Source: Actinacidiphila guanduensis
GTDB lineage: Bacteria; Actinomycetota; Actinomycetes; Streptomycetales; Streptomycetaceae
Direction: 5' to 3'
Assembly (NCBI RefSeq): GCF_900103985.1
Contig: NZ_FNIE01000003.1
Span: forward strand, 62,001-126,000
Length of the DNA: 64,000 nucleotides
Part shown: piece by piece, positions 17,467 to 29,990 of the stretch
Layout of the letters: every line of letters starts with the position of its first letter
Numbering within the stretch: the stretch's first letter is position 1
The notes under the pieces: generated by a model
What the model was told of the DNA's origin: nothing
The model's database searches: none
The model's input: only the letters and a program-made list of their open reading frames with translations
Program-made: the position numbers and the translations under genes

Positions 17467-17714
17467 ACCCGGTCAACGACGGTGTGCGCCGGAGGTGACT
17501 GAACGGCGGCAGCAGGGTGACGGCGCTCCCGCGCGGGCACAATGCAGGAGCGGGCACGGGCGGGACCGGGCCCGCAGAGCATGTCCGGCACCTCGCGGCG
17601 AGCGTGCGGGCCGCACCCTGCCCACCGGGCGGGGTGTGCCGGGCAGGCCCCAGCAGGTCCCAGCATCGTGGGGGGACGGCCGCCCGGCCGTCCCGAGTCC
17701 GGGAGGGCGGTCAC

Positions 17715-20006
<2,292 letters not shown>

Positions 20007-20086
20007 ACGGGCCGCGCCCGCACGGCTCCCGGCAGCCGCCCCGACCTGCCTGGACCCCGGCGAGTGGTCCAGTCCATAGTGGCCGG

Positions 20087-21367
20087 GTGAGACCGATTCC
20101 CTCCCCTCCCGGCGCCGGTCGGGCCGTCGCCGGCGCCCCGTCCCTGCCCGCTCCCGGCCGGCTGTGGTCGGCGAACTTCCGGCTCTTCTTCACCGCCCGC
20201 TCGGTCGCGATGCTCGGCGACACCATGCTGCCGGTCGCCCTGTCGGCGGGCCTGCTCTCCTACGGCTACTCGGCCGGCGACGTCGGCCTGGTGATGGCCG
20301 CCTCCACCGCGTGCTTCGCCGGGTTCGTCGTCTTCGGCGGGGTGTTCGCCGACCGGTTCGACGCGCGCACCCTGATGGTGGGCGCGGACCTGGTGCGGGT
20401 CTGCTCGCAGAGCACCGCGGCCGTGCTGTTCGCCACCCACCAGGTGCGGCTGTGGGAGATGGCAGTCATCGCCGTGGTCAACGGCACGTGCGCGGCGATG
20501 TTCCAGCCGGGCGTGGCCAGCACGCTGGTACGGGTGGCCACCGATGTGCAGGGCGCCAACGGGGCCACCCGCACCGCGGAGTCGGTGGCGAGCCTGGTGG
20601 GGCCGGCGGTCGCGGGCATGCTGGTCGGGTTCACCTCGCCCGCCGCGGTGTTCGGGGCGCACGCCTCCACCTACCTGACCAGCGCGGTGTGCCTGCTGTC
20701 GCTGCGGCTGGCGCCGCGGGCGCGGCGGGTCGCGGTCGCGGCGGCGTCCTTCCGCGCCGATCTCGCCGAGGGCTGGCGGGAGTTCCGGGCCCGCACCTGG
20801 ATGTGGTCGGTGATCCTGGTGTGGATGGTCTACACGGTGTGCACGGTCGGCCCGTACACCCCGCTGTCGGCCGGGCAGATCATCCCCGCGCACGGCGCCG
20901 GGGCCTACGGCCTGGTCAACTCCGCGCTGGGCGCGGGCACCGCGCTCGGCGCCCTGTGCGCGATGCGGGTGCGGGCCGCGCGCCCGCTGCGGGCGGGCTC
21001 GCTGGCGCTGTTCGGCACCCCGCTGATGCCGGTGTCGGTGGGCCTGGGCCTGCCGGTGTGGGCGATCGTGTGCTGCGTGCTGGTGTCGGGCGCGAGTTCG
21101 GCCTACTGGGGCGTCAACTGGGCCACCAGCGTGCAGACCCAGGTGCCCGGCGCGGTCCTCAACCGCATCCACGCCTACGAGGTGGCCGGCTCCATCGCCA
21201 TGGTCCCGGTCGGGCAGGCCCTGGCGGGCCCCGCCGCCTCGGCGATCGGCGCGGAGCACGTCCTGCTGATCGGCGGCGCGGTCCCCCTCTTCGTGGCGGC
21301 GGCCCTGCTGGCGATCCCCGCGGTCCGCAACCTGCGGCGGGCGGCAGCGGCGGACGCGGCCCACTGA
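20087..21367 (+). CDS. MFS transporter (EntS/MFS_3-like)
   Basis: A 426-residue transporter with about 12 membrane segments. Features are FRLFFTARSVAMLGDTMLPV at the first helix and FGGVFADRFDARTLM between helices 2 and 3, as in the MFS_3 group that includes the enterobactin exporter EntS and macrolide exporters. A siderophore or antibiotic export role is only a family-level guess. The start is GTG 20087; no Shine-Dalgarno is obvious, and CATAGT lies about 10 bases upstream, so a leaderless message is possible. It follows glgX by 80 bases but is probably unrelated in function. Confidence 0.85.
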   Translation: MRPIPSPPGAGRAVAGAPSLPAPGRLWSANFRLFFTARSVAMLGDTMLPVALSAGLLSYGYSAGDVGLVMAASTACFAGFVVFGGVFADRFDARTLMVGADLVRVCSQSTAAVLFATHQVRLWEMAVIAVVNGTCAAMFQPGVASTLVRVATDVQGANGATRTAESVASLVGPAVAGMLVGFTSPAAVFGAHASTYLTSAVCLLSLRLAPRARRVAVAAASFRADLAEGWREFRARTWMWSVILVWMVYTVCTVGPYTPLSAGQIIPAHGAGAYGLVNSALGAGTALGALCAMRVRAARPLRAGSLALFGTPLMPVSVGLGLPVWAIVCCVLVSGASSAYWGVNWATSVQTQVPGAVLNRIHAYEVAGSIAMVPVGQALAGPAASAIGAEHVLLIGGAVPLFVAAALLAIPAVRNLRRAAAADAAH

Positions 21368-21374
21368 GGCCGGC

Positions 21375-21400
21375 GGGGTGGCCGCTCAGGCGGCCACCCC
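21375..21400. terminator. bidirectional hairpin terminator
   Basis: A perfect 11-bp stem (GGGGTGGCCGC with GCGGCCACCCC) closes a TCAG loop, placed between the convergent stops at 21367 and 21419. It should serve both genes. Confidence 0.75.
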
Positions 21401-21418
21401 CCGTACGGGCGGCGCCGG

Positions 21419-21868
21419 TTACGAGGCCGGGGTGGGCACGGGGTAGGTGCCCGGCGGCACGGGCGCCGGGGTCGGGACCGCACCGCCGTGGCCGGGGGCC
21501 GGCGCCGGGGCCGCGCCACCGTGGCCGGCGGGCACGGGCCTCGGCGCGGCGCCGCCGTGACCCGGTGCCGGAGCGGGAGCCGCGCCCCCGTGGCCGGGAA
21601 CCGGGACGGGAGCGGCACCCCCGTGGCCCGGGACGGGCACCGGGGCCGCGGCGGGCGCCGAGGCGACCGGCCTCGGGGCCGCGGGGGCGGGCGCGGCACC
21701 CTTCGCGGCCGAGGCCACCGGGGAGGGCACGGGCTTGGCGGGGGCCGCGTGATGCGCCGGGGTCGCGGCGGCCGCGACGCCGCCCACACCTCCGGCCACC
21801 AGGACGGTCCCGGCGGCGATGCTGAGGATCAGGCGGCGGTTCTGCGTGAACTTCCGGTGGTTCGGCAA
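21419..21868 (-). CDS. membrane-anchored Pro/Ala/Gly repeat protein (GHGGAAP repeats)
   Basis: A 149-residue hypothetical protein. A short basic N-terminus (PNHRKFTQNRRL) precedes one hydrophobic helix (ILSIAAGTVLVAGGVGGVAAAA), a signal peptide or anchor. The rest is low complexity, with five tandem units of the form GHGGAAPxPxP, ending PGTYPVPTPAS. The extended Pro/Ala/Gly/His composition suggests a wall-spanning stalk or metal-binding disordered tail; no catalytic domain is present. The start is TTG 21868, selected from the GAGGGG site and the position of the hydrophobic helix. It is divergent from the sigma factor gene at 22051, with about 180 bp between, so it may belong to that sigma factor's regulon (inference). 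Confidence 0.65.
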   Translation of the reverse strand: MPNHRKFTQNRRLILSIAAGTVLVAGGVGGVAAAATPAHHAAPAKPVPSPVASAAKGAAPAPAAPRPVASAPAAAPVPVPGHGGAAPVPVPGHGGAAPAPAPGHGGAAPRPVPAGHGGAAPAPAPGHGGAVPTPAPVPPGTYPVPTPAS

Positions 21869-22050
21869 CGGTGTTCCCCTCTGCGGGTCCGCGGGCTGCC
21901 GCCCGATCGGCGGGAGCCCCTTGCGCAAGAGGAGTACGGGGGCCGGGCCCGCCCGGGTTGCACCACCGGCCCGCCCCGCGCGGGTGAGGAATCCCGCAGG
22001 CCGCCCATGCAACCTCCCCGCCCGTGTCCCCGTACCTACAGGAGGCGGGC

Positions 22051-22602
22051 ATGTGCGGTGGGCCGGGTGGGCCGGGAGGGTCGGGCAGGGTGAAGGAAGC
22101 GGTCCGGGAGCGGGAGTTCCGGGAGTTCGCCGAGCAGCGGCAGACGCAGTTGCGGCGCGGCGCCTATCTGCTGTGCGGCGACTGGCACCAGGCGCAGGAT
22201 CTGACGCAGACCACGCTGATGAAGCTCTACGCCGCCTGGGGCCGGGTCAGCCGGGACGGGAACGTGGACGCCTACGCCCGTACGATCCTCACCCGCACCT
22301 TCATCGACCAGCAGCGCAGGGGCGGCTGGCGCGAGGAGCCGGTCGGCGAGGTGCCCGACGGCCTCGCGCCGGACTCCGCCGGGACACCCGAGCTGCGGAT
22401 GGTGATGCAGGCCGCGCTGCTGGAACTGCCGCCTCGCTACCGGGCGGTGCTGGTGCTGCGCTTCTGGGAGGACTGGACGGTGGAGCAGACCGCGCACGCG
22501 CTGCGGGTGAGCACGGGCACGGTGAAGAGCCAGAGCGCGCGGGGGCTGGCCCGGCTGCGCCGGATCGTCGAGGCCATGGCGGGCGCGGGGGGCGGACGGT
22601 GA
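22051..22602 (+). CDS. SigE-family ECF RNA polymerase sigma factor
   Basis: A 183-residue sigma factor of the actinobacterial SigE family. Region 2 includes QAQDLTQTTLMKLYAAW, and region 4 includes LPPRYRAVLVLRFWEDWTVE and the helix-turn-helix VSTGTVKSQSARGLARLRR. It directs RNA polymerase to a small set of promoters, probably envelope- or stress-related. ATG 22051 follows AGGAGG by 5 bases; a GTG at 22089 (VKEAVRE) is an alternative that would drop a Gly-rich leader. Its stop overlaps a possible GTG start of the next gene (GTGA), the usual coupling to a membrane partner. Confidence 0.9.
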   Translation: MCGGPGGPGGSGRVKEAVREREFREFAEQRQTQLRRGAYLLCGDWHQAQDLTQTTLMKLYAAWGRVSRDGNVDAYARTILTRTFIDQQRRGGWREEPVGEVPDGLAPDSAGTPELRMVMQAALLELPPRYRAVLVLRFWEDWTVEQTAHALRVSTGTVKSQSARGLARLRRIVEAMAGAGGGR

Positions 22603-22619
22603 AGGGCGGTCAGGGAAGC

Positions 22620-23027
22620 ATGGGGGGGAGCATGGACGACCACGGGGGCGAGGAGCTGCGGGCCGCCTTCTCGGCGATCCTGGACGCGAGCCCCGAACCC
22701 GCGCTGGGCAGCCTCACGGACGCGGCCGTGGCCGGCGGCCGCCGTATCCGGCGCCGCCGCGCGGCCGTCGCCCTCGCCGGTGTGCTGACGGTGGCGGCCG
22801 CCGCGGTGGGCGCGGGTGTGGGGCTGGGCGCGGGCACCGGCCACTCCCCCACGCCCGTGCCGCCGGCCCGCACCGGCACTCCGCTGCCGCCCGACCCGGT
22901 GCCGACCCCGGCCCCCAGCCGCGGGAGCGCCCCGGGCGCGATCCCGCCGCGGGCCGGCGCGCACCCCTCGGGAGCCGCCTCGCCCACCCCCGCGAACCCC
23001 GCCCCGCACCCGACCGGGCTGCCCTGA
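22620..23027 (+). CDS. single-pass membrane protein, probable partner of the ECF sigma factor
   Basis: A 135-residue protein. A soluble N-terminal part (MDDHGGEELRAAFSAILDAS) is followed by a basic patch RRIRRRR, one membrane helix (AVALAGVLTVAAAAVGAGVG) and a Pro-rich outside tail. The layout, cytoplasmic head plus one helix directly behind a SigE-family gene, is that of an anti-sigma factor, but no zinc-binding HxxxCxxC motif is visible, so the role rests on context. Start choice is open: GTG 22599 overlaps the sigma stop, ATG 22620 and ATG 22632 follow; I list the middle one. Confidence 0.7.
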   Translation: MGGSMDDHGGEELRAAFSAILDASPEPALGSLTDAAVAGGRRIRRRRAAVALAGVLTVAAAAVGAGVGLGAGTGHSPTPVPPARTGTPLPPDPVPTPAPSRGSAPGAIPPRAGAHPSGAASPTPANPAPHPTGLP

Positions 23028-23190
23028 CCCCGCCTTGACCTCGCCCTGTCTCCGGCAGGGTGCCGCGAGGCCGCACACCGCATCGCCGACGCCCCGGTCC
23101 CGCGGCCAGGACGGTGCCCCGTCCCCGGCACCGTGCACGCCGAGGGCCGCCGGAGGGTGCCCACCACCCCGCCCCACGGCTGGCGCCGCC

Positions 23191-25062
23191 TCACACCAGG
23201 CTGTCCCGCCATGCCTGGTGGAGGTCGGCGAAGTGGCCGCTCGCGGTGATGAGTTCGGACGGGGGGCCGTCCTCCACGACGCGGCCGTCGCGCATCACCA
23301 GGACCCGGTCGGCGATCTCCACCGTGGACAGGCGGTGGGCGATGACGACCGCGGTGCGGCCGCGCAGCACCGTGGCCATCGCGTGCTGGACGGCCTGTTC
23401 GCCGGGGATGTCCAGCGACGAGGTGGCCTCGTCCAGGATGAGGACGGCCGGGTCGGCGAGCAGCGCCCGCGCGAAGGCGACGAGTTGGCGCTGCCCGGCG
23501 GAGATGCGGCCGCCGCGCTTGCGGACGTCGGTGTCGTAGCCGTCGGGCAGGGCGGCGATGAAGTCGTGGGCGCCGATGGCCTTGGCGGCGGCCTCGACCT
23601 CCGCCCGGGTGGAGTCGGGCCGGCCGATGGCGATGTTCTCCGCCACCGTGCCGGAGAACAGGAACGCCTCCTGGGTGACCATCACCACCCCCCGGCGCAG
23701 GTCGTCCCGGGCGAGGTCGGCCAGCGGCACCCCGTCGAGCAGCACCCGGCCCTCGGTGGGGTCGTAGAAGCGGGCGAGCAGCTTGGCCAGGGTGGACTTG
23801 CCCGCGCCGGTCGCGCCGACCACCGCGACGGTCTGCCCGGCCGGGATGCGCAGGTCGAAGGCGGGCAGCACCTCGCCGCCGGTGCGGTAGGCGAAGCGCG
23901 TGCCGTCGAAGACGACCTCGCGGCCGGGCGGGGCGCCCTGCGGCCGGGCCGGCAGCGGCACCGGGTGCTCGGGCTCGGGCACGGTGGGCGCCTGGGCGAG
24001 CAGCCCGGCGATCTTCTCCAGCGAGGCGGCGGCCGACTGGTAGGAGTTGAGGAACATCCCCAGCCGGTCGATCGGGTCGTAGAGCCGGCGCAGGTAGAGC
24101 ACGAAGGCCGCGAGCACGCCGAGCGCCATGCCGCCGCCGGCCACCCGGTAGGCGCCCCAGACGACGATCCCGGCCACCGTGATGTTCGCGATCAGCCGGG
24201 AGCCGACCACGTAGCGGGCCATCTCCAGCAGGGCGTCGCCGTTGGCCCGGTAGTGGGCGTGGTTGAGGTCGGCGAAGGCCGCGTCGTTGGGCTCCTCGCG
24301 GCGGAACGCCTTGACCGGGCGGATGCCGTTCATCGTCTCGGTGAACTTCACGATCACCGCGGCGGTCGCGGTGGAGCGCCTGCGGTAGACGGCCATGGAG
24401 CGGCGCTGGTAGCTGCGCACGGACGCATACAGCGGGATCGCGGAGGCCACGGTGACCAGGCCCAGCCGCCAGTCCAGCACCACCAGCAGCACGCCGATGT
24501 AGAGGGTGGAGAGCACGACCTCGATCAGCTCGTCGAGGCCGTCGTTGAGCAGTTCGCGGATGGTCTCCACATCGGAGGTGGCGCGCGAGATCAGCCGGCC
24601 CGAGGTGTAGCGCTCGTGGAAGTCCAGGCTGAGCGACTGGGCGTGCCGGAAGATCCGCCCGCGCAGGTCCACCAGGACGTCCTGGCTGACCCGGGCGGCG
24701 GTCCTGATGAAGACGCGCTGCAGGCCGCCGGCGGCCAGACCGCAGCCGATGTACGCGCAGCCGACCGCGATGAGCGGCCCGTGCCGGCCGGCGCGCAGCG
24801 CGGGCACGGCGTGGTCGATCGCGTAGGCAACCAGCAGCGGCCCCACCTGGACGGCGGCCTGCTGCACCACGAGCAGCACCGCGGCCAGCCAGACCCGGGC
24901 GCGGGCGGGGGCCAGCAGCGAGCCCAGCAGGGCGAACTGGGCGTTGCGCGGCGCGGGGAGCAGGTCCTGGTCGAACGGGTCTCCGGGGCCGTCGCCTTCG
25001 GGGGCGGCGGTGCCGCCGGGAGCGGCCTTCGTGGTGGCCTCGGTGCCGGGGGCCGCGGTCAT
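23191..25062 (-). CDS. ABC exporter half-transporter with the canonical catalytic site
   Basis: A 623-residue protein: six-helix exporter domain (about 40-330), then an ATPase domain. Walker A is [10 protein letters not shown] (K422), Walker B is [11 protein letters not shown] with the catalytic E545, and the switch histidine is in VIAHRLST. The signature is RISAGQRQL, a departure from LSGGQ. Its ATG (25062) overlaps the stop of the upstream partner as ATGA, so the two are translationally coupled and should form a 1:1 heterodimer. The substrate is unknown; drugs, lipids or peptides are possible. Confidence 0.9.
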   Translation of the reverse strand: MTAAPGTEATTKAAPGGTAAPEGDGPGDPFDQDLLPAPRNAQFALLGSLLAPARARVWLAAVLLVVQQAAVQVGPLLVAYAIDHAVPALRAGRHGPLIAVGCAYIGCGLAAGGLQRVFIRTAARVSQDVLVDLRGRIFRHAQSLSLDFHERYTSGRLISRATSDVETIRELLNDGLDELIEVVLSTLYIGVLLVVLDWRLGLVTVASAIPLYASVRSYQRRSMAVYRRRSTATAAVIVKFTETMNGIRPVKAFRREEPNDAAFADLNHAHYRANGDALLEMARYVVGSRLIANITVAGIVVWGAYRVAGGGMALGVLAAFVLYLRRLYDPIDRLGMFLNSYQSAAASLEKIAGLLAQAPTVPEPEHPVPLPARPQGAPPGREVVFDGTRFAYRTGGEVLPAFDLRIPAGQTVAVVGATGAGKSTLAKLLARFYDPTEGRVLLDGVPLADLARDDLRRGVVMVTQEAFLFSGTVAENIAIGRPDSTRAEVEAAAKAIGAHDFIAALPDGYDTDVRKRGGRISAGQRQLVAFARALLADPAVLILDEATSSLDIPGEQAVQHAMATVLRGRTAVVIAHRLSTVEIADRVLVMRDGRVVEDGPPSELITASGHFADLHQAWRDSLV

Positions 25063-27101
25063 CGGGCCTCGCTCCCTTCGAGCGCGGGCAGTTCGCCGTC
25101 CGCGGACCGCGGCTCGCCGCCCGCTCGGGCGGCGCCGGCCTCTCCTGCGCCTTGTTCCGTGGCTTGTCCTGCGGCTTGTTCGGGGTCTTGTTCTGTCGTT
25201 TCTTCTGCGGCCTGTTGGTGGGTGCCGGACATCAGCCGGCGGTACTCGGCGTTCTCCCGCAGCAGATCCGCGTGGGTGCCCACCGCGGTGACCCTGCCGC
25301 CGGACAGCAGGGCGACCCGGTCGGCGAGCATGACGGTCGAGGGGCGGTGGGCGACGACCAGCGCGGTGGTGCCGCGCAGCACCTCGCGCAGCGCGGCCTC
25401 GACCAGGGCCTCGGTGTGCACGTCGAGCGCGGACAGCGGGTCGTCCAGGACGAGGAAGCGGGGGCGGCCGACGACCGCGCGGGCCAGCGCGAGCCGCTGG
25501 CGCTGCCCGCCGGACAGGCTCAGCCCCTGCTCGCCGACCTGGGTGTCCAGGCCGCCGGGCAGCCGGTCCACGAAGTCGCACTGGGCGATGGCCAGCGCCC
25601 TGCGGATCTCCTCGTCGTCGGCGCCCTCGGGCCCCGCGCCCATGGCGACGTTCTCCCGCACGCTGGCGGAGAAGAGCGTGGCCTCCTCGAAGGCGACGGC
25701 CACCAGGTGCCGCAGCCGGGCCGTCGGCATGGCCGCGATGTCCTCGCCGTCCAGGGTGATGCGGCCGCCGGTGGCGGGGAGCAGCCGGGGCAGCAGGGCG
25801 GTGAGGGTGGTCTTGCCGCTGCCGGTGGCGCCGACCAGCGCCATGGTCTCGCCGGGGCGGATGTGCAGGTCGACGCCGGTGAGCAGGTCGGGGCTCCCGG
25901 GCGGGGCGTCGGGGTACCGGAAGCGGACGCCCTCCAGCCGGATGCCGCCTTCTCCCCCGCTCCCGGGGTCACCCGAGAGGTCCCGCCTCGGGTGCCGCCC
26001 GGCCGCAGGTTCCTCCGCGGCGGGCCCGTCGGCCGGTCCCGTCCCGGCCGATCGCCTCCCGGCCGCGGGCTCCTCGGTCCCCGTCCGCGTGTCCGGCGGC
26101 AGCGGGGTGTCCATCACCTCGAAGTAGCGGTCGGCGGCGGTGCCCGCCTCGTTGCTCATCGCGAGCAGGAAGCCGATGGACTCCACCGGCCAGCGCAGGG
26201 CGAGCGCGGTGGACAGGAAGGCGACCAGCGTGCCCGCCGACAGCCGTCCGTCCGCCACCTCGCGGACACCGAGCAGCAGGGCGACGCCGATCGCGATCTC
26301 GGGCAGCGTCATGATGACGGCCCAGATGTTCGACAGCAGCCGGGCCTTGTGCATCTCGGTGCCCCACAGCTGCCGGCTGCGGTCGCGGAAGGCGGTGGCC
26401 TGGCTGCGGTGCCGGCCGAAGGCCTTGATGATCCGGATGCCGAGCACCGACTCCTCCACCAGCGTGGCCAGGTCGCCGGCCTGGTCCTGGGCCCGCCGGG
26501 CGGCCAGCGCGTAGCTGGTCTCGAAGTACCAGCACACGATGGTCAGCGGCAGCACCGGGCCGAGCAGCACCAGGCCGAGCAGCCAGGACTGGGTGAGCAG
26601 GATGGCGAAGCCGATGACGATGGTGGCCCCGTTGACCACGAGGAAGACCAGCGGGAAGGCGAGGAACATCCGCAGGATCTGCAGGTCCATGGTGGCCCGG
26701 GAGAGGAGCTGGCCCGAGGCCCAGCGGTCGTGGAACTCCACCGGCAGCCGCTGCAGGCGCTCGTAGAGGTCCTTGCGCATGGCTGCCTCCACGCCGGCCA
26801 GCGGCCGGGCCACCAGCCAGCGCCGCACGCCGAACAGCCCCGCCTCCAGCAGCCCGAGGACCAGCACCGTCAGGCCGCCGAGCCACACCCCGCCGGGGTC
26901 CTGGTCCCGCACGGGCCCGTCCACCAGCCGCTTGAGGGCGAGCGGGATCAGCAGCGCCATGCAGGAGGCGGCGACGGCGACCAGGGCCGAGGCCCCCAGC
27001 CGCACCCGGACCGGTCTGACGTAGGGGGCGAGCCGCATCAGCGAGCGGACCGTGGATCGGTGGCGGGCTTCCGGCGGGGGCGGCTGATCCGGTGCAGACA
27101 T
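25059..27101 (-). CDS. ABC exporter half-transporter with degenerate Walker B
   Basis: A 680-residue partner of the following gene. The transmembrane domain occupies about 20-330. A low-complexity Gly/Pro/Glu insert (about 335-380) precedes the ATPase domain. Walker A is VGATGSGKTT (K430), and the signature LSLSGGQRQR is canonical. Walker B reads FLVLDDPLSALD, so the catalytic glutamate is aspartate (D554). The last 65 residues are an Ala/Glu/Gln-rich tail. The Asp substitution here and the altered signature in the partner fall in the same composite site, the pattern of asymmetric exporters such as TM287/288. Start: ATG 27101, or the GTG directly before it. Confidence 0.9.
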   Translation of the reverse strand: MSAPDQPPPPEARHRSTVRSLMRLAPYVRPVRVRLGASALVAVAASCMALLIPLALKRLVDGPVRDQDPGGVWLGGLTVLVLGLLEAGLFGVRRWLVARPLAGVEAAMRKDLYERLQRLPVEFHDRWASGQLLSRATMDLQILRMFLAFPLVFLVVNGATIVIGFAILLTQSWLLGLVLLGPVLPLTIVCWYFETSYALAARRAQDQAGDLATLVEESVLGIRIIKAFGRHRSQATAFRDRSRQLWGTEMHKARLLSNIWAVIMTLPEIAIGVALLLGVREVADGRLSAGTLVAFLSTALALRWPVESIGFLLAMSNEAGTAADRYFEVMDTPLPPDTRTGTEEPAAGRRSAGTGPADGPAAEEPAAGRHPRRDLSGDPGSGGEGGIRLEGVRFRYPDAPPGSPDLLTGVDLHIRPGETMALVGATGSGKTTLTALLPRLLPATGGRITLDGEDIAAMPTARLRHLVAVAFEEATLFSASVRENVAMGAGPEGADDEEIRRALAIAQCDFVDRLPGGLDTQVGEQGLSLSGGQRQRLALARAVVGRPRFLVLDDPLSALDVHTEALVEAALREVLRGTTALVVAHRPSTVMLADRVALLSGGRVTAVGTHADLLRENAEYRRLMSGTHQQAAEETTEQDPEQAAGQATEQGAGEAGAARAGGEPRSADGELPALEGSEAR

Positions 27102-27447
27102 CACCGTCCGACCCTAGGCGGTCCCTCCGACAGCGCTCACCTGGTTTTCGCTCCGCCGGCCGTGCCACCTGCGGGTGCAACACCCGCGCAACATGCCCGT
27201 TATACGGATACCGCTCACCGGACAGCGGACGAATTTCGGCCAAGTTCTCCCCATGAGGATGACATGAACAGGTAAAGGGTGTCACTGTGTGGCCCGTTCC
27301 GCAGCACCGCCGCGCACAGCCAGAGCACAGGTTCCACGCGCATCACGAGTCATCTGCTCCACCCCCACCTGCCGGACGGGCCGCGGACCGCGCCCGCCCG
27401 GACTGTCCCGGCCGCCGCAGCGGCGGCCGCAGCAGAAGGAGTGACGA
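27102..27447. other. divergent intergenic region before the secreted protease
   Basis: A 346-bp gap between divergent genes. It contains moderately AT-rich patches (TTATACGGATACC near 27199; ATGAGGATGACATGAACAGG near 27252) that could hold promoters in both directions. I see no clear inverted repeat and no supported gene; it ends in the GAAGGAG ribosome binding site of the protease. Confidence 0.4.
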
Positions 27448-29874
27448 GTGCGCATCACCCCCCGCACCGCGAGAGCCGCAGCGGTCGCGCTGATCGCCGG
27501 CGCCGCCACAGTGGCCGCGGCCCTGCCCGCCGTGGCCTCCCCCGCCCCGGCCACCCTGGCATCCTCAACGGCCTCAGCAGTCTCAGCAGCCGCAGCCCAT
27601 GCACAGCCCCGCGCGGGCGCCCTGCCCGCGGACCTCTCGCCGGCCCAGCACGAGGCGCTGGTCGCCGCCGCCCGGAGCGGCACCGACGCGGCGGCCGAGG
27701 CGCTGCACCTGGGCGCCAAGGAGAAGCTGGTCGTCAAGGACGTCATGAAGGACGCCGACGGCAGCGTGCACACCCGCTACGAGCGCACCTACGACGGACT
27801 GCCCGTGCTCGGCGGCGACCTGGTGGTCCACCAGGACGCGGCGGGCGCGACCACCGGCGTGGACCGGGCCACCGGCGCCGCGCTCACCCTGGCCACCGAG
27901 CAGCCCGCCAAGAGCGCGGCCTCGGCGCAGGCCCTCGCGCTGAGCACGGCGAAGGCGCAGGGCGGCAAGGCCGGCGCCGAGGCCGGGGCGCCGCGCGAGG
28001 TCGTCTGGGCCGCCGGCGGCGTGCCGAAGCTGGCCTGGGAGACGGTGGTCGGCGGCTTCCAGGACGACGGCACCCCGAGCAAGCTGCACGTCGTCACCGA
28101 CGCGGCCACCGGCGCGAAGCTCTACAGCTACCAGGCCGTGGAGACGGGTGTCGGCAACAGCGAGTACAGCGGCCAGGTGACGATCGGCACCACCAAGTCC
28201 GGGTCGACGTACAACCTGACCGACAACACCCGCGGCGGCCACAGCACGTACAACCTCAACCACGGCACCTCCGGCAAGGGCACCCTGTTCACCGACGCCG
28301 ACGACACCTGGGGCGACGGCAACGGCAGCACCGCCCAGACCGCCGGTGTGGACGCGGCCTACGGGGCCCAGGAGACCTGGGACTTCTACAAGAACACCTA
28401 CGGCCGCAACGGCATCGCCAACGACGGCCGCGCCGCCTACTCGCGCGCCCACTACGGCAACTCCTACGTCAACGCCTTCTGGGACGACTCCTGCTTCTGC
28501 ATGACCTACGGCGACGGCAGCGGCAACGCCCACCCGCTGACCGCCCTCGACGTCGCCGGCCACGAGATGAGCCACGGCGTCACCTCCAACTCCGCCGGCC
28601 TGAACTACAGCGGCGAGTCCGGCGGCCTCAACGAGGCGACCTCGGACATCTTCGGCACCGGCGTGGAGTTCTACGCCAACAACGCCTCGGACCCCGGTGA
28701 CTACCTCATCGGCGAGAAGATCGACATCAACGGCGACGGCTCCCCGCTGCGCTACATGGACAAGCCCAGCAAGGACGGCGGCTCGAAGGACTACTGGTCC
28801 TCCAGCCTCGGCGGCCTGGACGTGCACTACTCCTCGGGCCCGGCGAACCACTTCTTCTACCTGCTCTCCGAGGGCAGCGGCGCCAAGGTCATCGGCGGGG
28901 TCAGCTACAACAGCCCGACCTACGACAACCTGCCGGTGCCGGGCATCGGCCGGGCCAACGCGCTGGCCCTGTGGTACAAGTCGCTGACCGAGCGCTTCAC
29001 CTCCACCACCAACTACGCGGCCGCGCGCACCCAGTCGCTGCAGGCGGCCGCCGACCTGTGGGGCGCGGGCAGCGCCACGTACAACACGGTCGCCAACACG
29101 TGGGCGGCGATCGGGGTGGGCAGCCGGGTCAGCACGCCCTCCGGCGTCACCGTGACCCAGCCGGCGAACCAGTCCACTCAGGTGGGCACCGCGGCGAGCC
29201 TGCAGATCCAGGCGAGCTCCACCAACGGCGGCACGCTGACCTACTCGGCGACCGGGCTGCCCGCGGGCCTGTCGATCGGCTCCACCACCGGCCTGATCTC
29301 CGGCACCCCGACCGCCACCGGCACCTCCAGCGTCACCGTGACGGCGAAGGACTCCACCAACGCCACCGGCTCGGCCACCTTCACCTGGACGGTCACCGGC
29401 TCCGGCGGTGGCGGCGGCTGCACCGCCGGCCAGGTCGTCGCCAACCCGGGCTTCGAGTCCGGCGCCACCTCGTGGACGGCGAGTACCGGCGTGATCGACA
29501 ACAGCTCGGACGCGCCCGCGCACTCCGGTTCCTACAAGGCCTGGCTCGACGGCTACGGCACCACCCACACCGACACGCTCTCCCAGTCGGTGACCGTCCC
29601 GGCCACCTGCACCTCGGCCACCCTGACGTTCTACCTCGAGGTCTCCACCGAGGAGACCTCGACCACCACCGCCTACGACAAGCTCACCGTCCAGGCCGGC
29701 AGCACCACCGTGGCCACCTACTCCAACCTCAACGCGAGCAGCGGCTACGTCCAGAAGACCGTCAACCTCTCCTCCCAGATCGGCAAGACCTTCACCCTGA
29801 AGTTCACCGGCGCCGAGGACTCCTCGCTGGCGACGTCCTTCCTGCTGGACGACACCGCGCTCAACGTCGGCTGA
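27448..29874 (+). CDS. secreted thermolysin-family (M4) zinc metalloprotease with C-terminal beta domains
   Basis: An 808-residue preproenzyme. A signal peptide (about 1-35) is followed by a fungalysin/thermolysin propeptide and PepSY-like region ([16 protein letters not shown]), then the M4 catalytic domain with zinc site H372-E373-M-S-H376 ([15 protein letters not shown]) and third ligand E396 (GGLNEATSD). After the protease come a putative-Ig (He_PIG/cadherin-like) domain ([20 protein letters not shown]) and, behind a Gly linker, a jelly-roll-like module with [11 protein letters not shown] near its start. The extra modules probably bind carbohydrate or wall. GTG 27448 has GAAGGAG 6 bases upstream. 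Function: extracellular protein degradation. Confidence 0.93.
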   Translation: MRITPRTARAAAVALIAGAATVAAALPAVASPAPATLASSTASAVSAAAAHAQPRAGALPADLSPAQHEALVAAARSGTDAAAEALHLGAKEKLVVKDVMKDADGSVHTRYERTYDGLPVLGGDLVVHQDAAGATTGVDRATGAALTLATEQPAKSAASAQALALSTAKAQGGKAGAEAGAPREVVWAAGGVPKLAWETVVGGFQDDGTPSKLHVVTDAATGAKLYSYQAVETGVGNSEYSGQVTIGTTKSGSTYNLTDNTRGGHSTYNLNHGTSGKGTLFTDADDTWGDGNGSTAQTAGVDAAYGAQETWDFYKNTYGRNGIANDGRAAYSRAHYGNSYVNAFWDDSCFCMTYGDGSGNAHPLTALDVAGHEMSHGVTSNSAGLNYSGESGGLNEATSDIFGTGVEFYANNASDPGDYLIGEKIDINGDGSPLRYMDKPSKDGGSKDYWSSSLGGLDVHYSSGPANHFFYLLSEGSGAKVIGGVSYNSPTYDNLPVPGIGRANALALWYKSLTERFTSTTNYAAARTQSLQAAADLWGAGSATYNTVANTWAAIGVGSRVSTPSGVTVTQPANQSTQVGTAASLQIQASSTNGGTLTYSATGLPAGLSIGSTTGLISGTPTATGTSSVTVTAKDSTNATGSATFTWTVTGSGGGGGCTAGQVVANPGFESGATSWTASTGVIDNSSDAPAHSGSYKAWLDGYGTTHTDTLSQSVTVPATCTSATLTFYLEVSTEETSTTTAYDKLTVQAGSTTVATYSNLNASSGYVQKTVNLSSQIGKTFTLKFTGAEDSSLATSFLLDDTALNVG

Positions 29875-29990
29875 ACGGGAGACCGGAATCATTTTTTGCC
29901 GTTTTGCTCCGGTGTGGGGTGATCATCCACAGCCGCCCGATTCCGTACAGTGCGGAACTGGAAACCCGCACCACCCGTAGGAGAGGGAAT

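Noticed and set aside
23191..27101. Adjacent ABC genes considered as a recent gene duplication or frameshifted single gene
   Set aside because: Each has a full transmembrane and ATPase domain with distinct, complementary motif changes; the ATGA overlap is normal coupling.
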